Part shown: positions 57,430 through 64,000 of the stretch, in pieces
Position numbering within the stretch: the stretch's first letter is position 1
Layout of the letters: the number at the start of each line of letters is the position of its first letter
Source of the DNA: Lentisalinibacter sp035655155
Lineage (GTDB): Bacteria > Pseudomonadota > Gammaproteobacteria > Steroidobacterales > Woeseiaceae
Assembly (NCBI GenBank): GCA_035655155.1
Contig: DASRVH010000107.1
Span: 1 to 64,000, forward strand
Length of the DNA: 64,000 bases
Direction of reading: 5' to 3'
Notes under the pieces: generated by a model
Database searches by the model: none
What the model saw: only the letters and a program-made list of their open reading frames with translations
Told to the model about the DNA's origin: nothing
Position numbers and translations under genes: made by a program

Positions 57430-58122
57430 TTGAGCGGCATCACGGTCTACGGTCTGCTGGACTATTTCCATATCCTCTTACTTGTCTTCTGGCTCGGCAC
57501 CGACCTCGGCGTCCTGCTGGCCGCGCGGCGCGTCCGCGATGCCGCCCTCACCCCGGCCGAGCGCCTCACGCTGCTCGATCTGGCGCTCAGGATCGACTTG
57601 CTGCCCCGAATCGCCTTCAGTCTCATGTTCGCCGTCGGCGCGACGCTGGGCTACCTCGGCGGCACGCTGCCGGTACCCGGCTGGGGTCTCGCCCTCCTCT
57701 GGGCGCTCACGGCCCTGTGGCTGACCCTCACCGTCGCACTGGTAGCCGCAGAGGGCAAGCCCGCTCAGGGCCTGCTCGCGGCCGTACAGCGCATCTGGCT
57801 GGTCGCCGTAGCCGGCGCCTGCGGGCTGGCGGCGCTGTGGCTGCTCGCCGGCAACGGCGCGATGCCGGTGCCCGGCTGGCTGGCGCTGAAGATCGGCCTG
57901 TACGGACTCGTGTGTCTTGCCGCCATCGGCATCGACCGCGCCTTCCTGCCGCTCGTCCCGGCGATGGGCGAGCTGGCCCGATCCGGCAGCTCGCCCGCGC
58001 TGGAGTCCCGCATCAGCGGCGCGATCGACCACGCTCTGCGCTACGTCTACTCCCTCTATGGCCTCCTGTTCCTGGCCGGGCTCCTCGGCGTCACGAAGCC
58101 GATTTTCGCCATTGCCGTCTGA
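57430..58122 (+). CDS. Uncharacterised integral membrane protein (paralogue B)
   Basis: A 230-residue protein with about six membrane helices, similar along its whole length to the protein at 50173-50838. Shared positions include FHILLLVFWLGTDLGVLLAARR, LRIDLLPRIAFSL, the LP turn before the third helix and WLALKIGLYG near residue 150. The start appears to be TTG with GGAG eight bases upstream. It is divergent from the GntR gene by 62 bp. The function is unknown; the conserved His in helix 1 and the GxDLG motif suggest a cofactor site. Confidence 0.7.
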   Translation: MSGITVYGLLDYFHILLLVFWLGTDLGVLLAARRVRDAALTPAERLTLLDLALRIDLLPRIAFSLMFAVGATLGYLGGTLPVPGWGLALLWALTALWLTLTVALVAAEGKPAQGLLAAVQRIWLVAVAGACGLAALWLLAGNGAMPVPGWLALKIGLYGLVCLAAIGIDRAFLPLVPAMGELARSGSSPALESRISGAIDHALRYVYSLYGLLFLAGLLGVTKPIFAIAV

Positions 58123-58160
58123 CGCCGCGGCCTGATGTCCGCGCAGACCGGGGACGGCCG

Positions 58161-60086
58161 TCAGGCCGCCCTCGACTTGCGCCCGGCTTTTTTCTTCTTC
58201 ACCGCCACCCGGTTGTCGGCCTTCACCCAGGTCTTGAACTCGGGCTGGCGCGGCGGATTCATGCCTGTCTCGCGCTTGCAGCGCTTCTTCAGTTCATCGA
58301 TGGTGCCGCCCTTGTCGAACAGCTGGGTAGAACCCCGCTTCTTCGCCATGCGGGCGCGCAGCGCCCTGGTCTTCTTCTCGTCGACGCTCAGGTCCGAGTT
58401 CAGCACCACGCCGTAGCGCCGCGCCCCGTCCACGGTGACCAGGCCCGCATCGACGTCGGCGGCGACCTTCTCTGCGGGCCGCTCCAGGGGATCGCCCCAG
58501 CCGCCGCCGCCCCAGGTGTCGAAATAAAGCAGATCGCCCTCGCGCACCTCGATGCGGTCGCATTTCGAGGGCAGCAGCTCCTCGCTGCCGTTGGTGCGCA
58601 TCAGGACCTTCTGGCTGCGCTGGCCGGGCAGCCCGCCGTTGACGCCCCACGGATACGTCAGCCAGCGGTCGTCGTGGATGGAGATCTCGCCGTCCTCCAG
58701 GAAGCGATAGCCCACCCGCAGCGCGTTGCCGCCCCGGTGGAAACCGGGCCCGCCGCTGTCCGGGATGGTCTCGTAGACGTCGATGCGCAGCGGAAAATAA
58801 CTCTCCAGGAACTCGTTCGGCACGTTGGTGAAGCTCGGCCACAGGGAATGGCCGTCCGGGCCGTCGCCGGAGGGCTTGCCCGGCACGCCGCCGAAGCCGA
58901 TCTGATAGAGCTGGTACCACTCTCCGTCCTTGTCGTAGCCCGAGTACATGAAGTGCGGGCTGTCGGAGAATCCGGCGGCGCAGAGGAAGTCCGGATTGCC
59001 CTGGCCGAGCAGACCGCCGAGCACGTCGAAGATGCGTCCCAGGGCGTGGGTGCGGCAGGACAGCGCCGCGGGCTTCTTCGGCTTCAGCAGCGTGCCCTCC
59101 GGGATGCGCACCTCCATCAGGTCGTAGAAGCCGTCGTTGAACATGATCTGGGGGTCGAAGACCATGATCATGTAGACGCCGCAGAACATCTTGAACATCT
59201 CCTCGTTCAGGAGGAAGTTCACGGAGCCGATGGACTGCGGGTCGGTCCCCTCGAAGTCGAAGATGACCTTGTTCCCCTCGCGCCACATCGCACAGCGGAT
59301 CTTGTAGGGCCCCATGCCGAGGCCGTCGTCGCAGAGGTAGTCTTCGAAAACCTGCTTCTCCGTCGGCACGGTGTCCTTGATGAGCCTGCCCATCGCCCGC
59401 TTGTTGCGGTCCAGCAGATCCTCCAGCGCCGAGTACAGGATGTCGTCGCCGAAGCGGTTGGCGAGCTCGATGACACGCTTCTCCGCGGTGCGCACGGCCG
59501 CGACGATCGCGTTGAAATCCGAGCGGTTCCAGTGCGGCAGGCGGCAGTTGTGCAGGATCAGCTCCAGCACGTCTTCCTGCAGCTCGTCCTTCTTGTAGAT
59601 CTTCGTCGGCGGCACGCAGATGCCTTCCTCGTAAATCTGGCGCGCATCGGTGGGCAGCGAGCCCGGCACCTTGCCGCCGATGTCCGTCATATGGCCGAAC
59701 ATGGCCGAGTACGCGATCAGGCGGCCGTCCTTGAAGATGGGGCGCAACAGCAGCCAGTCGTTGGCATGGCTGACGGCGCCGTTGCAGGCATAGGGGTCCG
59801 AGGTCAGGAAGATGTCGCCCTCCTCGATGGTGCCGTCATAGGCTTCCTTGAAGCCGTGGATGAAGCTGCCGAACTGGCCGACGACCATCTTGCCGTCGAC
59901 GTTGGCGATCATCGGGAACTCGTCGTGCTGCTCCCGGATGCCCGGCGACATGGCGGTGCGGAACAGCACGGTGTCCATCTCCCAGCGCGCGTTCTGCATG
60001 GCGTTCTCGATGATGTCGAGAGTGATCGGGTCGATTTTTTCCCGCTTGAACTTGCGCGGCTTGGTCTCAACTAGTCTTGCAGGCAT
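58161..60086 (-). CDS. hyuB: Hydantoinase B/oxoprolinase subunit
   Basis: A 641-residue HyuB-family subunit that, with HyuA, hydrolyses a cyclic amide (hydantoin, 5-oxoproline or a similar ring) at the cost of ATP, or carboxylates ketones in relatives. It shows DPITLDIIENAMQNARWEMD, RTAMSPGIREQHDEFPM, GDIFLTSDPYACNGAVSHAND, GHMTDIGGKVPGSLPTDARQ, IPDSGGPGFHRGGNALRV and WGGGGWGDPLERP. The C-terminus is a lysine-rich tail (VAVKKKKAGRKSRAA). It lies 18 bp after hyuA. The substrate is unknown. Confidence 0.88.
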   Translation of the reverse strand: MPARLVETKPRKFKREKIDPITLDIIENAMQNARWEMDTVLFRTAMSPGIREQHDEFPMIANVDGKMVVGQFGSFIHGFKEAYDGTIEEGDIFLTSDPYACNGAVSHANDWLLLRPIFKDGRLIAYSAMFGHMTDIGGKVPGSLPTDARQIYEEGICVPPTKIYKKDELQEDVLELILHNCRLPHWNRSDFNAIVAAVRTAEKRVIELANRFGDDILYSALEDLLDRNKRAMGRLIKDTVPTEKQVFEDYLCDDGLGMGPYKIRCAMWREGNKVIFDFEGTDPQSIGSVNFLLNEEMFKMFCGVYMIMVFDPQIMFNDGFYDLMEVRIPEGTLLKPKKPAALSCRTHALGRIFDVLGGLLGQGNPDFLCAAGFSDSPHFMYSGYDKDGEWYQLYQIGFGGVPGKPSGDGPDGHSLWPSFTNVPNEFLESYFPLRIDVYETIPDSGGPGFHRGGNALRVGYRFLEDGEISIHDDRWLTYPWGVNGGLPGQRSQKVLMRTNGSEELLPSKCDRIEVREGDLLYFDTWGGGGWGDPLERPAEKVAADVDAGLVTVDGARRYGVVLNSDLSVDEKKTRALRARMAKKRGSTQLFDKGGTIDELKKRCKRETGMNPPRQPEFKTWVKADNRVAVKKKKAGRKSRAA

Positions 60087-60104
60087 GTCGTGCTCCCTTC
60101 GTAA

Positions 60105-62162
60105 TCATGCATCGGGGCGGATGAGGATGTTGCCGAACTCGTCCACCTTGCCGGTGTGCTCGGGCAGGATCAGCGTGGTGGAGTCCATCTCCAGCACGAT
60201 GGCCGGCCCGGGTATCCGGTTGCCCGCTTTCAGCTTCGAGCGGTGATAGAGCTTCGCATCCCGATCCTTGCCGTCCACGTACACCTTGTGCTCGGCGATC
60301 ACGGCATCCTTCGCGCTCTTGCCGCCCTTCTCGATCACGGCCGGCTTCACCGTCGTGGCCTTGCCGTTCACCACCGCGCGCAGGTTCACCAGTTCCTTCT
60401 CCTCGTCCAGGGCGAAGGTGAACAGCTGGCGATGCATCTCGTCGAACTGGTCGCCGATGGCGTCGAGGCCCTTCTTCTTGATGTCGCCAAGGTCCACGTC
60501 CACGGTCAGCGTGAGGCCCTGGCCGTGATAGCGCAGGTCCGCCTGGTAGGAGATGGTCTGGTCCTTCTTGGCCACACCCTCCTTGTCCAGCGTTTTCGAG
60601 GCCCTCGCCGCGAGCTGGGCGAAGATCTTCTCGAGGCCGGCCGGCGTCGTGTTCGAGAAACGCTTGATGTAGGTCCGCGCCGCTTCGTTGCGCATGCGCG
60701 TGGTAGCGTCTCCGTAGGCACAGAGCACGCCGGGCCCCGGCGGGATGATGACCGGCCAGGAGTTCATCAGGCGGCCGAGTGCGTTCGCGTGCAGGGGTCC
60801 CGCACCGCCGAACGCGATGAGGGCGAAGTCCCGCGGATCGTAACCCTTCTCCACCGAGACCAGCCGCAGCGCGCCGAACATGTTCTCGTTCACCAGCTTG
60901 ATGATGCCCTCGGCGGCGCGCTTCAACGGCAGCCCCAGCGCGTCGGCCACCTGCTTGACGGCCTTCTCGGCCAGATCCCGGCGAATCTCCATATCGCCGC
61001 CGAGCCGGGCGTCCGTGGGCAGGTAGCCCAGCACCACGTTGGCATCCGTGACAGTAGGAGCCTCGCCGCCCTTGTCGTAGGCGGCGGGGCCGGGATCGGC
61101 GCCGGCACTCTCCGGCCCGACCCGGAGCGCACCGGTGAGCTCGGGCACGTGGGCGATGGAGCCGCCGCCGGCGCCGACGGTGCGCACGTCCACGGAGGAG
61201 GCGCGCACGGTCACGTCGCCGACGCTGGTCTCACGGCGGAGCTGCGCGTAGCCGTTCTCGACCAGCGCCACGTCCGTGGAGGTGCCGCCCATGTCGAAGG
61301 TCAGCAGGTTCGGGTAGCCGGCCTGTTTCGCCACCCAGATGGCCCCCGAGACGCCGCCCGCGGGACCGCTCATGAGCAGGTTGACCGGATAGTTCCGCGC
61401 CTGCGTCGCCGAGGCCAGGCCGCCATCGGAGCGCAGCACGTGCAGCTGCACCTCCTTGTTCAGATCCTTGCGCAGGTTGCGGCGCAGATTGTTGATGTAG
61501 GCATCCACCTTCGGGCGCACGTAGGAGTTGGCCACCGTCGTGATGGTGCGCTCGTACTCCTGCATCTCCGGCACCACCTCGGAGGACAGCGACACCGGCA
61601 TCTTCGGGAAGACCTTCTTGGCCACCTTGGCCACTTCGCGCTCGTTGGCCGGGTTGGCGTAGGAGTTGATCAGCGAGACCGTCAGCGCTTCCACGCCACG
61701 GCCTTTCAGCCTCTTCAGCTCTTTCTCGAGCTTGCCCTTGTCGAGCGGCGTGACCACCTTGCCGTCGGCACCCACGCGCTCCTGCGCCTCGACCGTCAGG
61801 GCCAGCGGCGCCAGCGGCGCGCTCTTGTTGTAGATCACCCAGCCGCCCAGCCCGCCCGGCACGAACGAGCGGGCGATCTGCAGCACCTGGCGATAGCCCT
61901 GGGTGGTGACCAGTCCCACGGTGGCGCCCTTGCCCTCCAGGATGGTGTTGGTGGCCACGGTGGTGCCGTGCATGACATGCGTGATCTTCTTCGGGTCTAT
62001 GCCCGCCTCATCACAGATCCTGGCGATGCCGTTCAGAACGCCGATGGAGGAGTCCGCGGGCGTACTCGGGACCTTCGCGGTCCAGGTTTCGCCGTTCTTC
62101 TCGTCCACGAGCAAGAGATCTGTGAACGTGCCTCCCACGTCCACGCCGAGTCGGTAGGCCAT
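60105..62162 (-). CDS. hyuA: Hydantoinase A/oxoprolinase subunit
   Basis: A 685-residue ASKHA-fold ATPase subunit. The phosphate loop LGVDVGGTFTDLLLVDEKNG is at the N-terminus, VMHGTTVATNTILEGKGATV follows, and the second phosphate loop LLTFDMGGTSTDVALV with MSGPAGGVSGAIWV lies mid-protein. DPRDFALIAFGGAGPLHANALG completes the pattern. The protein is unusually lysine-rich next to neighbours dominated by arginine. It is linked to hyuB and follows the HMG-CoA-lyase-like gene by 140 bp on the same strand, so all three may share the operator-bearing promoter. Confidence 0.9.
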   Translation of the reverse strand: MAYRLGVDVGGTFTDLLLVDEKNGETWTAKVPSTPADSSIGVLNGIARICDEAGIDPKKITHVMHGTTVATNTILEGKGATVGLVTTQGYRQVLQIARSFVPGGLGGWVIYNKSAPLAPLALTVEAQERVGADGKVVTPLDKGKLEKELKRLKGRGVEALTVSLINSYANPANEREVAKVAKKVFPKMPVSLSSEVVPEMQEYERTITTVANSYVRPKVDAYINNLRRNLRKDLNKEVQLHVLRSDGGLASATQARNYPVNLLMSGPAGGVSGAIWVAKQAGYPNLLTFDMGGTSTDVALVENGYAQLRRETSVGDVTVRASSVDVRTVGAGGGSIAHVPELTGALRVGPESAGADPGPAAYDKGGEAPTVTDANVVLGYLPTDARLGGDMEIRRDLAEKAVKQVADALGLPLKRAAEGIIKLVNENMFGALRLVSVEKGYDPRDFALIAFGGAGPLHANALGRLMNSWPVIIPPGPGVLCAYGDATTRMRNEAARTYIKRFSNTTPAGLEKIFAQLAARASKTLDKEGVAKKDQTISYQADLRYHGQGLTLTVDVDLGDIKKKGLDAIGDQFDEMHRQLFTFALDEEKELVNLRAVVNGKATTVKPAVIEKGGKSAKDAVIAEHKVYVDGKDRDAKLYHRSKLKAGNRIPGPAIVLEMDSTTLILPEHTGKVDEFGNILIRPDA

Positions 62163-62302
62163 GGCTTCCCCTTAATGGCTTTGGTTCATATCCACCGGCA
62201 CGACGCGTTCGCCGCACCACAGTCGTTTCGCTGTCTCTCCCGGAGCTCCCGCACAGAATAACCGGAGTCTCGCGGCTTTGCGCGCGGCCCGCAACCGCGC
62301 CC

Positions 62303-63229
62303 TCACCCCCCGGCGGCGGCCCGCTTCGTGGCCACATCGGGGAAGATACCCGCCTTCGGCAGCATCGCCGGAACCCCCCGCCCGAGTTGCTCTTCCAGCC
62401 AGAGGCTGGTCTCGATGATCTTCGGCAGCGATACCCCCGTCTCGATGCCGGAACGCTCCAGCAGATAGACCAGGTCGTCGGTCGGGATGTTACCCGTCGC
62501 CGCCGGCGCGAACGGGCAGCCGCCGATACCGCCGATGCTGGCATCGAGCGACGCGACCCCGGCGTCGAGCGCCGCCTGCGCGTTGGCCAGTCCCGTGTTG
62601 CGGGTGTTGTGCAGATGGCAGCGCAGCGGCATGCCGGGAACGGTCTCGGCCACGCGGCCGAGCAGGTCGCGAACCTGTGCAGGCACCGCGACGCCGATGC
62701 TGTCCGCCAGCGCCAGCTCCACCGGTTCGGCCTCCGCCACCCGGCGCACGATCTCCAGGACCCGCTCCGGCGGCACCTCCCCTTCGAAGGGACAGCCGAA
62801 CGCCGACGAGACCATGATGTTGGCACGGATACCGGCCGCCTTCGCCTGCTCGGCGATCTTCAGCCACGCCTCCACGGATTCGTCGCTGCTCACGCCCTGA
62901 TTGCGGCGGTTGTAGGTATCGCTGGCCACCACCACCATGCCGACCTCATCGATGCCGCAATTGCGCGCCCGCTCGAAGCCGCGCTGGTTCAGCACCAGGC
63001 CGATGTAGGTGATGTCGTCGCGTCGCGGCAGCGCCGCCACCAGTTCCTCGGCGCCGGCCATCTGCGGCACCTTCTTCGGATTCACGAAACTCGCGACCTC
63101 GAGACGACGGATGCCGGCATCCACCGCGCGGCGGATGAACTCCACTTTGGTGGCAACGGGCAGGATTTCCGGTTCGGACTGCAGTCCGTCCCGGGGCCCG
63201 ACTTCGATGATGGAGAGGCTGCGCGTCAT
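62303..63229 (-). CDS. Hydroxymethylglutaryl-CoA lyase-like enzyme
   Basis: A 308-residue TIM-barrel lyase of the DRE family that splits 3-hydroxy-3-methylglutaryl-CoA or a related hydroxyacyl-CoA. It shows IIEVGPRDGLQSEPEILPV, VEVASFVNPKKVPQMAGAEE-type segment, DSIGVAVPAQVRDLL, RCHLHNTRNTGLANAQAALD and the catalytic Cys loop IGGIGGCPFAPAATGNIPTD. The ATG at 63229 starts the barrel; the frame continues 167 codons upstream without similarity. The pairing with a CoA-transferase suggests a CoA-ester cleavage pathway. Confidence 0.9.
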   Translation of the reverse strand: MTRSLSIIEVGPRDGLQSEPEILPVATKVEFIRRAVDAGIRRLEVASFVNPKKVPQMAGAEELVAALPRRDDITYIGLVLNQRGFERARNCGIDEVGMVVVASDTYNRRNQGVSSDESVEAWLKIAEQAKAAGIRANIMVSSAFGCPFEGEVPPERVLEIVRRVAEAEPVELALADSIGVAVPAQVRDLLGRVAETVPGMPLRCHLHNTRNTGLANAQAALDAGVASLDASIGGIGGCPFAPAATGNIPTDDLVYLLERSGIETGVSLPKIIETSLWLEEQLGRGVPAMLPKAGIFPDVATKRAAAGG

Positions 63230-63266
63230 GGCACGTTGGCGTTCCGGGTCGATGAAACGGGACCTA

Positions 63267-63276
63267 TTGTATACAA
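63267..63276. promoter_or_regulatory. FadR/FCD-type GntR operator palindrome 1
   Basis: TTGTATACAA is a perfect 10-bp palindrome that fits the FadR-subfamily operator pattern tnGTa-tACna. It lies 38 bases before the start of the HMG-CoA-lyase-like gene. Confidence 0.65.
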
Positions 63277-63329
63277 GTGACTGAGGCAGACAAGGGAATC
63301 CTGAATGCCTTAACGCAGATCCGGCAAAA

Positions 63330-63339
63330 TTGTATACAC
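63330..63339. promoter_or_regulatory. FadR/FCD-type GntR operator palindrome 2
   Basis: TTGTATACAC matches operator 1 at nine of ten positions. Its centre is 63 bp from that of operator 1, six helical turns, so two dimers could sit on one DNA face or be bridged by looping. It lies 60 bases before the CoA-transferase start. Confidence 0.6.
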
Positions 63340-63398
63340 TAGCAGGGTTCCAGGAGGCGGTGCGTGCCGCGCCGCCCCGCGCATTCAGAGGGAGAACC

Positions 63399-64000
63399 AT
63401 GGCGAGCGAATCGGGGAATCGTGACATTAACCGGGGACCGCTGTCCGACCTGCGGGTGATCGAGATGGGCACGCTGCTGGCCGGCCCTTTCTGCGGCCAG
63501 CTCATGGGCGATTTCGGCGCGGAGGTCGTCAAGATCGAGCCGCCCGGCCAGGGCGATCCCATGCGCGATTGGGGCCAGGAGAAGGCCCACGGCCAGTCCC
63601 TCTGGTGGCCAGTGATCGCGCGCAACAAGAAATCCGTCACGGTCAACCTTCGGGTCGAGGAAGGCCAGCAGATCGTTCGCGACCTGGTCCGCGAAGCCGA
63701 TTTCCTGCTGGAGAATTTTCGTCCCGGCACGATGGAGCGCTGGAACCTCTCCTACGAGGAGCTGAAGAAGATCAACCCGGGCCTCATCATGATCCGGGTG
63801 TCGGGCTTCGGCCAGACCGGCCCCTATGCCAAACGGGCCGGCTTCGGCGCGGTCGGCGAGTCGATGGGCGGGCTGCGCTACGTCTGCGGCGACCCGTCCG
63901 CGCCGCCGAGCCGGGTGGGCATCAGCATCGGTGACTCCCTGGCAGCCACCTTCGCCACCGTCGGTGCGCTCGCGGCGCTGCATCACCGGGAACGCACCGG
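63399..64000 (+). CDS. CaiB/BaiF (class III) CoA-transferase, 3'-truncated by window edge
   Basis: The first 200 codons of a CoA-transferase. MASESGNRDINRG leads into LSDLRVIEMGTLLAGPFCGQ, GAEVVKIEPPGQGDPMRDWG, KSVTVNLRVEEGQQIVRDLV, ADFLLENFRPGTMERWNLSY, INPGLIMIRVSGFGQTGPYA and GFGAVGESMGGLRYVCGDP; the catalytic Asp is in VGISIGDSLAATFATVGAL. AGGGAG precedes the ATG. It is divergent from the HMG-CoA-lyase-like gene across 169 bp with two operators and would supply its CoA ester. Confidence 0.9.
   Translation, partial: MASESGNRDINRGPLSDLRVIEMGTLLAGPFCGQLMGDFGAEVVKIEPPGQGDPMRDWGQEKAHGQSLWWPVIARNKKSVTVNLRVEEGQQIVRDLVREADFLLENFRPGTMERWNLSYEELKKINPGLIMIRVSGFGQTGPYAKRAGFGAVGESMGGLRYVCGDPSAPPSRVGISIGDSLAATFATVGALAALHHRERT

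Noticed and set aside
57717..60074. 785-codon plus-strand open frame opposite hyuB (and 60156-62261 opposite hyuA)
   Set aside because: The translations are His/Arg/Val/Ala-rich shadows; HyuA and HyuB are complete on the other strand.
1..64000. CRISPR arrays, insertion sequences, prophage, tRNA or rRNA genes
   Set aside because: No regularly spaced repeats, transposase or integrase motifs, cloverleaf-like sequences or rRNA segments were seen on reading both strands.

Overview
The window is 64 kb of GC-rich (roughly two-thirds G+C), densely coded bacterial DNA with about 63 protein genes, no rRNA, tRNA or CRISPR array, and no intergenic gap above 300 bases. Gene content and order (pabB-pabC-mltG-tmk-holB-pilZ next to fabD-fabG-acpP-fabF, gsp type II secretion genes, TraR/DksA family protein, FadJ-type fusion, TRAP transporters, Na+-dependent bicarbonate permease with its PII-like partner) point to a gammaproteobacterium, probably a marine or halophilic/alkaliphilic member of the Chromatiales/Ectothiorhodospirales side of the class. 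The lineage is an inference from content, not a measured relationship.

Layout. 1-2.3 kb: end of a Mrp-type Na+/H+ antiporter D subunit, SbtA-like bicarbonate permease and SbtB-like PII protein (sodium-coupled inorganic carbon uptake). 2.4-4.7 kb: DksA/TraR protein, SDR reductase, CorA channel. 4.9-9.2 kb: an ECF sigma factor, a FecR-like membrane anti-sigma protein and a TonB-dependent receptor, a cell-surface signalling set. 9.2-12.8 kb: glycerophosphodiesterase, ferredoxin-NADP reductase and a small TIR-like protein on one strand, with a divergent endonuclease/exonuclease/phosphatase-fold protein. 12.8-16.1 kb: FadJ-like beta-oxidation protein and a double cyclic-nucleotide-binding/rhodanese protein. 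16.1-25 kb: one long minus-strand block for fatty acid synthesis, folate (p-aminobenzoate) synthesis, peptidoglycan trimming, dTMP kinase, the polymerase III clamp loader and PilZ. 25-31.3 kb: rhombosortase divergent from gspGHIJKLMN, translationally coupled. 31.3-38.6 kb: an AddAB-like helicase/nuclease pair and an alanine-type aminotransferase.

38.9-50 kb is metabolic: a MaoC / acyl-CoA dehydrogenase / CoA-transferase / unknown / MFS gene series that looks like an uncharacterised acid-degradation operon, a flavin-linked oxidoreductase under a promoter that overlaps a perfect inverted repeat, a DUF6491-like exported protein with a clean terminator, a mercaptopyruvate-type sulfurtransferase and etfBA. 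50-58 kb: two paralogous membrane proteins of unknown function bracket a quinone-oxidoreductase-like MDR enzyme, a peroxiredoxin, a split TRAP transporter, a GST, an AhpD-like protein and a FadR-type GntR regulator. 58-64 kb: hyuB, hyuA and an HMG-CoA-lyase-like gene, divergent from a class III CoA-transferase cut by the window edge; the divergent promoter region carries two FadR-family operator palindromes 63 bp apart.

Most notable for follow-up: the TIR-like protein whose expected catalytic Glu is Gln; the paralogous unknown membrane family; the two operator architectures; the uncharacterised CoA-dependent degradation cluster; and two housekeeping enzymes (PabB, HolB) missing residues normally treated as hallmark.
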